Shown in pieces: positions 33,240 to 45,923 of a DNA stretch of 64,000 nucleotides (position 1 is the stretch's first letter; every line of letters begins with the position of its first letter). The notes under the pieces are model-generated. The model saw only the letters and a program-made list of their open reading frames with translations, was not told where the DNA came from and did not search any database. Position numbers and translations under genes: made by a program. Source of the stretch: Phialocephala subalpina (lineage: Eukaryota > Ascomycota > Leotiomycetes > Helotiales > Mollisiaceae); the NCBI GenBank assembly GCA_900073065.1, contig FJOG01000021.1, forward strand, positions 151,370 through 215,369. Direction: 5' to 3'.

Positions 33240-34742
33240 TCATTTCTTTGCCGGAGGTTGATCGTTTTCCAGAGGAGTGTCATCAGGACGTTCAAAATGC
33301 TCGACTTCCTCCACTTCATCCTGCCTTTCCGTCGTAGGTTTGTGGTTCTCGTGAAAGTCATCAGGAGGCCTGAGGTACTCCTTCCGCTCCACTCCGATCT
33401 CATCCTCCGCTTCCTCTTCATTTGGGTCCTCAGGCTCTTCCGCGGGTACTAATACGACCGTAGGCACCGTGCGTCGTCTGCCTCTCCCCACATCATCCTC
33501 ATCGTCATAAAGCTCATCATAAAGCTCTAACGTCGTTGACGTTCCTCGAGATATATACCCACTTCCCACCTCACTAACTGTCGGACTCCCAACACTCCCC
33601 CTCCCTCTATCTCTCGGCGCTACCTCTCCAATCGACACCGTATGTTCCGACATCCTCCTACTTCCCCTACTCACCAACCCACTAATAGAAGTACTTGCTT
33701 CACTTGTAATCACACTTTCTCGTCCCATCTCCTGCATCTGTACATCTTTCCGCTCAGCCCCTTGCTGTGCCTTTAATCGTTTTAGTCTTCGCCATGCGAA
33801 GAAAAGCCAAAACAGCAGTCCAACAGCAATCAAAAACATAAATCCCCCAATCACGCTCCCAGCAATAATCTCCGTCCTCAACTGCTGTTGCTCCCACCTG
33901 CCCCTCCACTCACTCCCATGCTCACTCGCATTCGCCCAATTACCCCTCCCAACACCCGTCGGTCTTCCACTCGAATCCGTGGTACTTATCGTGGCTACTA
34001 AGAATGGATCTTGAGTAAGAGTTGTTGTGGTATTTGATAATGACAAGAACGAGTTCTTGGGAATCTTGGTGCCGTAGGTGATGATGGAGTCTTTGCCTAG
34101 GTAGCGCGGGAGATGGCCGGTGGTGGTTTGGCCCGAGTAGGTGAGGTGGACTTTATAGCGGCCGAAGATGTGGGTTGCTTCGCAGCCGAAGATGGAGTAG
34201 TTGTGGTGAGGGCCAATGATGGGGGTTACGCAGTAGGGTGTTGGTGTTGAGCTAGATACAGTAAGTACTTATATAGTTGAAGAAGGAAGGAGTTGGGTAC
34301 CATCTGAGAATACTTGGGTCCGCAAGACATGATGAATTACAATCTTGAATATGTCGCCATGGAACGCAGGACGTGTAGTAATTGACAGAAGCCGTATTCC
34401 CACATCCAACTAATCTTAGATTAGAGTTCCATAGACAAGTATTGTCCCCACCACAAGTATATGAGTTCACTGCGAAGATCTTAGTGCCAAGAATATATCA
34501 GATAAGGATGCATACATACCAGAACTATACTCGACGTAGCCGCACAAATTCGCAGGCTCATACATCGTCCCATTGATAACGATATCAGGAGCTGGAGTCG
34601 CACTAGGGGTTTGGCTTCTGGTCTCCGTCGCCAAAGTCTGTGCATCGAACGTAGTCGAAGGAGCCGCATCCCAAGTGACAGCACCGACTAGCGCGACGAT
34701 TTGAACGAGGAATGCCAGAATCCCCAGTCGGCACTTGGCCAT
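33240..34742 (-). CDS. Type I membrane protein with cysteine-rich ectodomain
   Basis: Three exons (34520-34742, 34301-34469, 33240-34251) encode 467 residues. MAKCRLGILAFLVQIVALVG is a signal peptide. The ectodomain has about ten cysteines spread over exons 2 and 3 (YTCGGDNTCLW, VGCGNTASVNYYTSCVPW, DCNSSCLADPS, PYCVTP, FGCEATHIFGRYKV). A single membrane helix follows (about IIAGSVIGGFMFLIAVGLLF) with a basic stop-transfer WRRLKRLKAQQ, then a long acidic, Ser/Glu-rich cytoplasmic tail. The layout resembles fungal wall-sensing or adhesion-type surface proteins, but I cannot place it in a named family. Intact. Confidence 0.75.
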
Positions 34743-35444
34743 GACATGAGAGTGCTGAGTGCGATCAGCTCTCCAGAGTCACGATGGGGTTCCCGCTAGC
34801 TGACAAGAAAAAGAAAAAAGGAGCGGCTATTTCGAGAAACGAATTTCGAGGCACACAAGGAACTAAAGAGGTATTTTCTTTGCGACGCATTCCGACCACT
34901 CTAGATCTCGTTCATAAGTCGTGACACATGAACCTGAGTGCCGAGAAAGAGAAAATCTCGGATCTCACATTTTTACCAACTACCCTCGTACCCCACACAA
35001 ACAGACCGTCGCGGCTAAAACACCGCCCATATTGCACTCTAAAAGCGGATCAGCAGATGGTAGATTAAAAGCTTTAGGGAACATTTGGCACATCGTGTTG
35101 CTTCGTTTCGGCGATTTCGTGATGGGTTGCACTGCTTGCTTTTCACTGGAATGCAGGCCCGTGATTGGCAAAACACGTGTGAAGAAAACAAGATGTCGCA
35201 TCCGCCCATATGTGCTGTACGGATCAGAGTGACCATCTCCAAGGGTACAAGCGAGCCAAGACAATTCAACCTAGAAATGGCGGATATGGGACTCTAAAAT
35301 TTTTCGTATTGACCTCAATAAAGCTCTTGGTATCTGCTGAGCAGTTTTTCATAATATCACTGAATGATGTGAACGATTCATCCGCCCAAAGAGACGCCTG
35401 CGCCAGTACAATGCAAAGTATCGGAAGGAAAGTAGGACGACGTA
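34743..35444. other. Intergenic, nothing recognised
   Basis: Promoter of the membrane-protein gene and 3' region of the cystathionine beta-lyase gene. Confidence 0.5.
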
Positions 35445-36874
35445 TTACGACGGCGCAGCGGCGGCGTCGCTCTCTTCTATTGGGACATCAGCCAGCGCGG
35501 CGGGAGCCCCAGTCGCGTGGAAACCATCTAATGTCACAGTTACTGCACCCGCTTGGACAAGCTGTGGAATGTTAGCATGCTTATAAGGTCAAGAGCCTCG
35601 GTTGTAACACATACTGCTCGGCTCAGATCATCAATTAAATCATCCACATCCTCAATCCCGACGCAGAGCCTGATGATGTCTTCAGGCATCTGCCGTTCCT
35701 TTCGTGTTTTAGCATCGATACTTGCATGGCTCATTTGGCAAGGCATGCTGATCAAGCTGTTCACGCAGCCGAAGCTGACACTAATGCCCCACAGTCGTGC
35801 AGCCTCAACAATGCGCTCTGACAAGGCGACATCGCCAGTCTCGAAGGAAAGAACAGCTCCGGCGCCTCGTGCCATGGACCAATGGAGGTCGTACTGAGGA
35901 TGCGACTTCAACCCTGGATATCTTACCCGGAATCCTTTCTCCTCGAGGAATTCCGCAATTCGCTGAGCATTCGCTTGTTGCTTCTCCATACGAATTGCCA
36001 ACGTCTTGATTCCTCTCATAAGTAAGAAGGCATCATTCGGTGCAAGTCCACAACCGGTGGCGTTGATGGTAAAGTACATTTTGTCTCCAATTGCGGGATC
36101 ATTGACTGCCAAAACACCAGCCATAATATCATGATGTCCGGAAAGGTATTTGGTCCCTGACTCATAGACAATGTCCGCACCGAGGTCGAGAGGGTTGGAC
36201 AGCATAGGGGACAACATGGTGTTGTCAACCACCACCAGAGCCTTCGCATTTATGTCGTGAACCAGTTTAGCAATCGTGGGGATATCGACGATCTTGATGA
36301 GGGGGTTCGTAGGAGTCTCTAATAATACCATCGCCGTCTTTGGTGACACAACTTTCTTCACACGTTCAGGGTTCGTGGTGTCAACATGATGGACAATGAT
36401 GCCATGGTTGGTCGCCATGTATGTCAGCAATCGATTTGTGCCACCGTATAAATCGTCGCCCGTGATAACTTCGTCTCCTGGTCGTAGTATTCGTGTAATA
36501 ACATCTAATGCTCCCATTCCCGATCCAACAACCAACGCCCTTGCCGCATTCATGATCTTGGCAAGATGTCTCTCCAAGTGTGTTCGTGTAGGGTTTCCCG
36601 AGCGTGTGTAATCGTATTCCTGTCCACCACCTGCTGCAGAGCTCTGCTTGAATGTAGCTGATTGATAGATGGGCATGCTTGAGGCTCCATACTGATCTTT
36701 GCTCTCGGTATAGACCAATTCTGTTGCCAATGCATATTTGCGTCCATTTCGGGGGCTCGAGGGCGCTGGTGAAGGTGGCAGATCGTGACCATCAAGGTCA
36801 ATGTGAGGGAAAGCTTTGCCTACAGCGCCATTGAGCTTGCCAGCTCCTCCGGAAGGGCCTGGCGGTGTAGACAT
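35445..36874 (-). CDS. STR3: Cystathionine beta-lyase
   Basis: Two exons (35615-36874 and 35445-35561, phase 0) encode 458 residues. The true ATG is at 36874 (MSTPPGPSGG); the open frame upstream has no ATG. This PLP enzyme cleaves cystathionine to homocysteine, pyruvate and ammonia in methionine synthesis. Typical motifs: YGASSMPIYQSATFKQ, YDYTRSGNPTRTHLERHLAK, GSGMGALDVITRIL, VVDNTMLSPM and YESGTKYLSGHHDIMAG, where the Lys of GTKYLSGHHD holds PLP. The sequence is nearer to fungal beta-lyases than to gamma-lyases in the ATELVYTESKDQYGASS start. The end, LVQAGAVTVTLDGFH, lies in the second exon. Intact. Confidence 0.9.
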
Positions 36875-37440
36875 TTTTTGTTGTCGTGGAGGGCTAGAGG
36901 TGGCGGTACCTCGGTTTATATGTGCAACAATGGTTGTGCGGGGTGCCAATGAGTCAGATTGAGGTTGAGCTCAATCGATAGAAATTCTTCTTGAATCGTG
37001 ACTGTAGATTTCTGGTATCACAAAAAAAGTTTGTGGGGGTTGATGGAACTGGTGGAAGTACAAAGAGCTCTTGAGCCACGGTTCCTGGGAGATGCCGAAG
37101 AGTCACCCAATCGTGGGGTAGATGCAGATTTCGCTTCGATTTTCGGAGCTAGTTTCACCCCCTTAGAATGACGTGATCAAATGCCGTGATTGAGAGCCTC
37201 AGGCAAAAGAGAGATAAAAGCGTGTTGCGGGCCGAAGGGAATGTAAAAGTCGCACTTGATGAATTTTATGGTAAAAGGGGAGGTAATGTTGCGAAGTGAT
37301 GATGGACATCCATCTGATATTTACGAGGCCTTCCCCGACACCAGGAACCTATTCTGCCATTTATATCCAGGCGGTATCTATGTAAACCACGGAACGCCCT
37401 GCCGTATGATACATCTATTCGCTATTCAAAACTTCAAGAC
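36875..37440. other. Intergenic, nothing recognised
   Basis: Promoter of the cystathionine beta-lyase gene and 3' region of MSP1. Confidence 0.5.
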
Positions 37441-38844
37441 TCAATCCATGGACTCTGTCGCATCGTCTTCAAAATCCTCATATTCTTCACTGGATCCTTC
37501 AACTTTCTTCTGAGCTTGCTTGTTGGAGTGTCGAGCATGGTTGTCTTTGATAATTTGTCCGCCTCCTTTTCGGCCGAAGAAGTCTTCTGTCCGTACTCCG
37601 CGTACTGATTCTTGCGTGACGCCGGTCATCGCTACCCCTCGCTCTCGTTGTTGCTTGATGAATTCTCGGACAGGGACCATAGCCGCATCTCGACACGCTT
37701 CTTTTATATCACTTCCTGACATACCTGCCATCACTCGAGTCAGATATTCAACATCAAAGTTGTCTTCATCAACTTTGGTATCTTTCAGGATGAGTTTCAG
37801 AATCCGTCGCCGCTGTGAGTTAGAAGGCAGAGAAACAGGAAACTTCTTGGGCATTCTTCGGAGAATAGCCTCGTCAATATCCTGAATTCGATTGGTAGCC
37901 CCAAGAACCATAATACGAGCCTGTACACCAGACTCATTTGCTGATGTCAGACCGTCCCAGAGTGTCATGAATCTATCTCATGTTAGTAAGAGCTGTAAAC
38001 TGGCTTTATGAAACTCACTCTGCTTTCACCATACCACTGGCCTCATGCTCGCCACTTCGTCTCTGCCCAAGTACAGCATCAATCTCGTCGATGAAGACAA
38101 TCGTTGGCTGTAACTTCCGTGCTAACGAGAACACAGCTCGTACTAGCTTGTTCGAGTCTCCATACCACTTCTCAGTAAGTGTCGAGATATGTAGGTTGAT
38201 GAAACAAGCACCACTCTCATGAGCAAGAGCTTTTGCCAACATAGTCTTCCCGCATCCCGGTGGACCGTAGAGAAGTACTCCTGACGGAGCGGCGAGTAAT
38301 GAGGATGTTTGAGAGTATAGGTGAGGCATGGTCAGAGGGTAAATGACCGATTCTTTAAGCTCCTCAATGATATCATCCAATCCTCCAATATCTATGAACC
38401 GTTAGGACATTCATCGCAATGCCAAGAGCAGATCATACCGTCAAACCCAACTGGAATATCTTCAGGCGCAACAACCTCCATTGCAATCTGGCTCTCATAT
38501 TGGTCCAGATCAAAGTCTTCCTTCCGGGGCCGCCTCGAACTGTCTGTATTCCTCCCCGAGTCATCATCTGAGTCCTCCTCTCCTCTTGATCTCCCTAACC
38601 GTCGGAGGTTGGCAGTAGCTTTCACTCGTGCTTGCTCATGTTGCTCTTTTTCTGGGTCAGTTCCTAATGGCAGACTGGCTACTACACTCTTGGCAATGTA
38701 GTACATGGAAAAGCTCTGCGGGAGGCGTCAGTAACATGCTCTACGAGGCTATAGAAGGCTGAGATGGCTGGAACTACTTACAGAGACGACGATGAGGAGC
38801 AGGTCCTGCAGCAGGCCATACTTCCTGGTTGCCCCATCTCCCAT
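37441..38844 (-). CDS. MSP1: Msp1/ATAD1 AAA ATPase of the outer mitochondrial membrane
   Basis: Four exons (38782-38844, 38439-38715, 38019-38391, 37441-37972) encode 414 residues. Msp1 extracts mislocalised tail-anchored proteins from the outer mitochondrial and peroxisomal membranes. An N-terminal membrane helix ([19 protein letters not shown]) spans the first intron. The AAA core has [20 protein letters not shown], Walker [10 protein letters not shown], pore loop [10 protein letters not shown], Walker [10 protein letters not shown], and second region of homology [19 protein letters not shown]. The tail is acidic ([13 protein letters not shown]). Divergent with the CSM1/Pcs1 gene, sharing 417 bases. 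Intact. Confidence 0.92.
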
Positions 38845-39261
38845 CTTGATCACAGTAAAGATATCCTGGGATATTTGGAGAGAAGATGTCCGTCCGTGGC
38901 AGAAAGTTTGACGCCGAAGATGGCAGCACGATGCGCGGCCCCCGAGGCGGACATTCAAAAAGTACGCCACTCTGTGGCTTGGATGATGTGGCTTCACACT
39001 CACGCCTTAGGCAGAAACCTGCGGCTGCCCGCTTTGTTTACTTCCACGCATCGCGCCTCCCCTCATCAACAATCGCACTTTTATCTCAACGAACCCTGCC
39101 GAAAGCCTCGCGCATCCGTCGCAACTCCCGAATTACGATAAAATATATCGCAATTAGACCATCTAAAATTCAAGTTTGATCGCTTCTTGCGACGAATTCC
39201 TGCAGCTCAATTGCTGCACGCGACGCGGTAACCATCCCAACGAAAGACATCAGACGACTCG
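38845..39261. promoter_or_regulatory. Shared divergent promoter region of MSP1 and CSM1/Pcs1
   Basis: 417 bases between two divergent ATGs with no other gene; both promoters must lie here. No specific operator was recognised. Confidence 0.5.
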
Positions 39262-40905
39262 ATGCCGAGAATCAAACAATCTACACTGTCAGCTCTGGTC
39301 GACTCCGATTCAGACGACGCCCAATTCGCAATGCCGACTCCAGACTCAACAGCAGATAAGGCGCCCGCGAAGAAGGGAGGAGCGCGTGGAAGACCGAAAG
39401 CAGCACCTACGAAAGTAACGAAAACGAAAGCTCCAGCGCGTCGAACTAGCGGTCGCCTTGTTGCGAAAGCTAAGGCCAATGCAGCAGCTCCAGCGAAGAG
39501 TAAGAGACCTGCATTGAAGGATAAGACCAATCAGCAATATGCTAGCGAGACGGAGGAGGTGGATGATTTTGCCAACGATGATCTTGTTATGGAAGGTGCA
39601 GAGGTGGACGATACAGTTGTTGCGGTCAAGCAGACGAAGCCTAAAGCGACGAAAAAGAAGACTGTTGCTAGTCGGTCGAAGGCTGCGAAGGACACATCAC
39701 GTACGGATTATAGCCTCGAGAACATTACTCCCACTGCCCCAATGATCAAATCACGCGTGACGAAGAAGAAGGCACCAGCGAAGAAAGCAATTCCTCGGGA
39801 GCCATCACCAGAAAAGGTCATCATGGAGACACAGGTGGAGCAGATGGAAGTCGATGACGCGGATGAGGAAGTCGAAATCGAAGAAATGCAGGCTGTTTCC
39901 AAATTGGCACACAATACTTCCCATGTTTCCCGTCCACATTCCATCTCACGACCTCGTCAACAATCGGCTCACAGGAGGAGGGCTGGCAGTGCATCTGATA
40001 CAGAGAGAAATGATCCGGCATTAAGGCGAAAGCTCGGAGAAGTCACCAAGAAATATGAGAATCTGCAACTTAAGTACTCTGATTTGAGGGAAATTGGGCT
40101 CAAGGAGGCAGAGAGGAATTGTGAACGAATCAAGAAGAATAGCGAGGAGAAGACAAAGAGTATGTTCTGAGACTCCTTATGATGACGATAGCTAACTCGA
40201 AGTAGTTTCAAATGATCTAATTGCATCTTTAAAAGCCGACGTCGCAGCTCAAGCCGCTCTGGCAAAAGAATCCAAAGGCCTGAAGAAGAATATAGAGTCC
40301 CAAGGCTCGGAACTGACGGCTCTTCAAGCTCAGATTCAGCAGCTTACGACGTCTCTCAGCGAAACTCAAGCCGAGAATAAGACTCTGTCCACCAAACTGG
40401 CTGCAAGCCGAACAGCTGCAGCATCAGTGGAGAGTGCACACTCAAAAACTCCTGGTAGCGCTATGAAGAAGGCGAGTGGTGGAATCCGATTGATGGGTAC
40501 AGCAGAGGCCGCTCAAGTTGCCCAAGCAGCCCAGCTTAAGGAAGATCTGTACGGTGATCTAACTGGCTTGATCATCCGAAGTGTTACGCGTGAATCTGAA
40601 GAAGACGTCTTTGATTGCATACAAACTGGTCGCAACGGCAGTAAGTGATCCTGAACTATCCACATTTGAAGCCTGCTAACAATATCACAGCTCTTCACTT
40701 CAAACTGGCTACGATGAATGAGAAGTTAGCTGAAAGTTATGATGATGCCCAATGCACTTATTCACCTCAGCTGGATCCAAGCAGAGACAAAGCTCTGATT
40801 GAATTGTTACCAGAGTATCTTGTTGAGGAGATTACATTCCCGCGGCACCATGCTACAAGATTCTATGCCCGAGTTGTGAAGGCCTTGACAGAAAAGCCTA
40901 ATTAA
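39262..40905 (+). CDS. pcs1: Monopolin-complex subunit Csm1/Pcs1-like chromosome segregation protein
   Basis: Three exons (39262-40159, 40206-40640, 40691-40905) encode 515 residues. The first 250 residues are disordered, basic and full of Ala/Lys/Pro runs (nuclear type). A long coiled coil follows (RKLGEVTKKYENLQLKYSDL, then the ALAKESKGLKKNIESQGSEL part after intron 1). The C-terminal globular domain (DLYGDLTGLIIRSVTRESEE, ALIELLPEYLVEEITFPRHH, ATRFYARVVKAL) is the Csm1/Pcs1 domain. In yeasts these proteins clamp microtubule sites at kinetochores to prevent merotelic attachment. Intact, with GTATGT and GTAAGT donors. Confidence 0.87.
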
Positions 40906-41599
40906 CCACTTGCGTGTTGGGTTGCATTGTTATGGGAAGGCTGGTCAGGAGTTAGGAGTGGTGGAGCACTGAGAGATTCATTCTAGGCGTTATAGCCTGC
41001 AGGCATGTTTGCGTTTTGTCGGTGTTATACCCAGAGTTCTTAGTAATGACAGAACATATGAATTGATTCAGCGCATACAGCATTACTTTTCAGGAGAGGC
41101 TTCGCATGCGAGTTGTGTTTAGGTCGGCCACTAGTTACCGAAATTCGAGTGTAAGCTGCCCTAGAGCGAATCTTGAGAACCAGACTGCTCGTAAGTAGTT
41201 TCAAACAATAGCAGCCATTGCAAAGACTGCCTAAGGTAAAGAGAGAAAATCTCTCTAGATATTGCCCCTGAGTCTACCGAACCCCTAATCGCCAAATCCG
41301 TAAATAGAAACGATTGGTACGTTAGCGTCGTTTCTGCAAAAAATGACATCGTGCCGCAGCGTGCTAGCACCTTGACAGACAATTCGTGGCCACAATTTTC
41401 GAGCTCCAGACTCCCAAAACCCGACGAAGACGCGTTTTTCCACCAACATTCACACATGCATCTGGTCCTCTCAACGGACGCGCCACTCCTTTAGATGAAT
41501 TAGGTTGCAGACTTCTTCAGGCTTCAAGCAATTATCCTTTTCGTGTTCATTACGGCCATACATTTACGATTCCCAAGACACCACGAAACATTTCCTACC
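40906..41599. other. Intergenic, nothing recognised
   Basis: 694 bases between the 3' end of pcs1 and the mcd4 start. Confidence 0.5.
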
Positions 41600-44500
41600 A
41601 TGGCTCGAGTCAATCGCTTTGGCTTCTTAGCCATCGCGCTGACCTTTCATTTGGTGTACATCTTCTCAATATTCGACATTTACTTTGTCAGTCCCATCGT
41701 TTCCGGTATGCGAGAGTTCGGGGTAGAAAGACCAGTTGGTGTCGAAGCTCCTGCAAAGCGTCTAGTTCTCTATGTTGGTAAATCGCCCTTCACTGCCCAT
41801 CTTTTTCTGGCATATTTGCTGGCTTCTAATCCTCTGCAGGCGACGGTCTTCGAGCAGATAAAGCTTTCCAATCTTTCCCAGAACCACATCCTAAGGACGA
41901 GGCGGATTTGGTGCCCAGGCCATTGGCCCCCTTCCTGCGATCGCGAGTCCTGGAGCACGGCACTTTCGGAGTGTCGCATACGAGGGTCCCTACGGAATCG
42001 AGGCCTGGACATGTTGCTCTTATTGCGGGGCTGTACGAGGACGTGTCTGCAGTGACTACAGGGTGGAAGCTCAATCCGGTGAACTTCGACAGCGTTTTTA
42101 ATAGGAGTAGGCATACGTGGTCTTGGGGTAGTCCTGATATTCTGCCAATGTTCGAATTAGGTGCTGTGCCTGGAAGAGTCGACGCTTTCACATATGCTGC
42201 GGAGGACGAGGACTTTTCTCAGGACGCTGTGTATTTGGATATTTGGGTGTTCGACAGGGTCAAGGCGCTGTTTGCTGAAGCGGCCAAGAACGCGACTTTG
42301 GATGCCCAGCTGCGCCAGGATAAGGTGGTGTTCTTCTTACATCTGCTGGGTCTGGATACCAATGGACACGGCTACCGACCATATTCGAAGGAGTACCTGA
42401 ACAATATCAAGGTGGTGGATGAGGGCGTTAAGGAGATCACGGAGCTCATTGAGAACTTCTACAACGATGACAAGACGGCTTTTGTCTTCACAGCAGACCA
42501 TGGAATGAGCGATTGGGGAAGTCATGGTGATGGACATCCGGACAATACTCGAACGCCTCTCATTGCATGGGGCTCTGGAGTAGCCAAGCCAGTCACAACT
42601 CCAGGAATGATTGCACCAGGCCATGATGAGCTATCTTCAGATTGGGGCTTGGATCACGTCCAGAGACACGATGTTTCTCAGGCAGATGTTGCGGCGTTGA
42701 TGGCATACCTAGCTGGTCTCGACTTTCCCGTCAATTCAGTTGGAGAATTACCCCTGTCTTTTCTCTCGGGAAACATTGCCGCGAAATCTGAGGCGTTCTT
42801 GGCGAACGCCAGGGGTATTCTTGACCAGTATCGAATCAAGGAAGAGCAAAAGAAAGCTACCGAGATTCGATATCGTCCTTTCAAAGCACTCGGCGACGAG
42901 GGACATTCTGTCGAACATCGTTTTTCAGTCATCCGAGGCCTCATTGACCAAGGAAAGCACGAGGACGCTATCAAAGAGACTTCTGCTATGGTTCAAGTTG
43001 GTCTTCAGGGTCTTCGATATCTACAGACATATGACTGGCTCTTCCTTCGAGCCTTGATTACAATCGGATACCTGGGATGGATTGCATTTGCTCTCACAAC
43101 TGTCATTGACCTCCATGTTCTTTACGGCAAGACTGAGACTTCGAGAACACTTTTCGGGACTGTTTTCTTCTCTTCTGCTTTAGTAATGCTTTATACGTCG
43201 TTTATTTTCTCGAGGTCACCCATCACATACTATGCCTATGCTATCTTCCCGGTCGCTTTCTGGGAGGAGGTTTATGCTCGACGGAATGCTCTGGTTGAGG
43301 GCAAGAAGGTTTTATTTGCGCATATTACGTCCACTGGCGGTTCAGCTATACTTGTTGTAAAGGGTTTCGTTGGGTTGGCGCTTATTGAATCATTGGTATG
43401 CTTTCGGACTTTGTCTCTTTACCTAAATACTGACTCGGTTGCAGGCATTGGGTTATACGCATCGGGAGGTGTTCTCGGTGCTATTCGTGACCGCAGCATT
43501 CTGGCCGGCGTTCTATGGTATGGGATTTCTAAAAGCAAATAAGGAACTTGTTGCCACTTGGGCTGTAGCTTGTACTATGATGAGCTCTTTCACACTCCTG
43601 CCAGCGATGAAGACTGAGGACGTAGCACTTATGTGGGTATACCGAATGCTCAAATGAGCTCTGCTGATTTCTGTCACCAGAATGTCCGGAGGATTCTTAA
43701 TGGTGGCCATTGGAATAGCTTACCTGCTATTCGAGAAGAAGCTGCTTGCGAAATCGAAGCTACAGGGAGACTCGACGGCACCAGCTTATGATTCTCTTTC
43801 GCGCCTGTTAATTGGAATCCAGGTAGGACAGCTCGATCCGGTACTAGAAGTCATGCTTACACTAGGTAGATTGGATTCATTATTCTGTCTATGGTCGTGA
43901 CCAGGTCGAGTGCACTATCGCTACAGGCCAAAGAAGGGCTTCCAAGAGGAAACCAGATCGTCGGATGGATTGTCCTGGTGCTTCCACTCCTAATGCCATT
44001 CCTGCACCGTCTTCAACCCAACAACCACTACCTCCACCGCCTGATGGTCATCTTCCTGACCTTCTCGCCCGTCTTCGTTCTTCTCACCATCTCCTACGAA
44101 GGACTCTTTTACCTCGGATTCTGCGTCACGCTCATAACCTGGGTCCGTCTGGAACACAAAATCTACATCTCTAGCACCCCAACCACTAAACCTGCAACAA
44201 ACGGCCACACCTCTCCCGCCATCCCAGCCTCCCTAACCTCATCTCCGTTTCGCTCCCTGACCCTCTCCGACGCTCGCACGTCTCTCTTCTTCCTCACCCT
44301 CCTCCAATCCGCCTTCTTCTCCACCGGCAACATCGCCTCCGTCTCCGCCTTCTCCCTCGACTCCGTCTCCCGCCTGATCCCCATCTTCGACCCTTTCTCT
44401 CAAGGCGCTCTCCTAATCCTCAAACTCATGATCCCATTCGCTCTCATCTCCGCCAACCTCGGCATCCTCAACAAAAGACTAGGAGTAGCACCCAGCGCCT

Positions 44501-44796
44501 TATTCATGGTCGTCATGGCGATCAGTGATCTAATGACGCTGCATTTCTTCTGGGTGGTGAAAGATGAAGGTTCTTGGTTGGAGATTGGGAGTACGATTAG
44601 TCATTTCATCATCGCAAGCTTGTTGTGTATGTTCGTGGCGGCATTGGAGGGGGTTAGTGAGTTGTTTATTGCGGGCGTAGAGGTTGAGGATGACTCGAAG
44701 CGGGTGGGAAAGGAGAAGGAGTTGGGTGGGGTTGTGACGAATGGAAATGCTGAGAAGAAGGCGGCGGCTAATGGGAATGGGAAGAAGAGTATATAG
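41600..44796 (+). CDS. mcd4: GPI ethanolamine phosphate transferase 1
   Basis: Five exons (41600-41777, 41840-43395, 43445-43632, 43681-43822, 43870-44796) encode 996 residues. Mcd4 adds ethanolamine phosphate to the first mannose of the GPI precursor in the ER. A signal-anchor helix (GFLAIALTFHLVYIFSIFDI) precedes the lumenal alkaline-phosphatase-like domain: GDGLRADKAF (metal site, split by intron 1), THRVPTESRPGHVALIAGLY-type block near residue 100, FLHLLGLDTNGHGYRP and FTADHGMSDWGSHGDG. The C-terminal half is multi-pass. Intron 3 uses GTGGGT, a weaker donor, chosen because it keeps the frame into MSGGFLMVAIGIAY. Intact, in contrast to the broken genes around it. Confidence 0.93.
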
Positions 44797-44975
44797 GCGT
44801 GTAGCATAGCGTGTTTATAACGCGAAGAACTTGTTCATACCACCCCTCTTCCCTGGCGACTTTACGAGACGGAGTACGCCAGGAATTTTTCGAAGAATTG
44901 GAATATCAGAATAGTACCGTACGTAATCTTACATCCCCCCCCCCCTCGTGACCTTTTTACTATAATTTTCCACAC

Positions 44976-45478
44976 NNNNNNNNNNNNNNNNNNNNNNNNN
45001 NNNNNNNNNNNNNNNNNNNNNNNNNNNNNNNNNNNNNNNNNNNNNNNNNNNNNNNNNNNNNNNNNNNNNNNNNNNNNNNNNNNNNNNNNNNNNNNNNNNN
45101 NNNNNNNNNNNNNNNNNNNNNNNNNNNNNNNNNNNNNNNNNNNNNNNNNNNNNNNNNNNNNNNNNNNNNNNNNNNNNNNNNNNNNNNNNNNNNNNNNNNN
45201 NNNNNNNNNNNNNNNNNNNNNNNNNNNNNNNNNNNNNNNNNNNNNNNNNNNNNNNNNNNNNNNNNNNNNNNNNNNNNNNNNNNNNNNNNNNNNNNNNNNN
45301 NNNNNNNNNNNNNNNNNNNNNNNNNNNNNNNNNNNNNNNNNNNNNNNNNNNNNNNNNNNNNNNNNNNNNNNNNNNNNNNNNNNNNNNNNNNNNNNNNNNN
45401 NNNNNNNNNNNNNNNNNNNNNNNNNNNNNNNNNNNNNNNNNNNNNNNNNNNNNNNNNNNNNNNNNNNNNNNNNNNNNN
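44976..45478. other. Assembly gap (run of N)
   Basis: 503 undetermined bases. Preceded by a C homopolymer at about 44936-44945 and followed by about 200 bases of very AT-rich sequence, both of which commonly stop assembly. Confidence 0.99.
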
Positions 45479-45690
45479 CAAAATTAAGCGAATTTGTATG
45501 GGAACACTAAAATTTTCAATGTATACCCACTTTAAAAGCGTTTATTTTAATAATCTATTAATAATATTTGAAAATCATAAAATATATATAAGATTATAAG
45601 TAAAGTTCTTATAGATTCTTTAATTTAAAAGAAAAATATCTGTATATTACATTTTTATTAATATTTAAAAAGGGTATAATATCGGCCATT
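45479..45690. other. AT-rich island at gap edge
   Basis: Strongly AT-rich (long runs of A, T, TA and AAT) compared with the neighbouring genes, with no reading frame. Likely the edge of a decayed repeat that continues into the gap. Confidence 0.6.
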
Positions 45691-45923
45691 TTCGCCGTGT
45701 TTCGCTTAAGGTGCCCACGAGCTGTGGCCCGAACTCTTACATAACTTCCCACACATGTACACAATTTCCCACGCTTCTTCCCACACAATACCACAACACA
45801 TGTGGCGTCCAACCAGATCTTTGATATATCGCAGGGGATTAACTTCGGTTTCGACCTTCGCTGAATGATATATTTAAAAGTTTTTCTTTCACAACGACAC
45901 CTCACAATATTACAGTATTCAAG

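Noticed and set aside
35540..36949. Longer N-terminus for cystathionine beta-lyase
   Set aside because: The upstream start codon would be TTG; the first ATG is at 36874 and suits the family.
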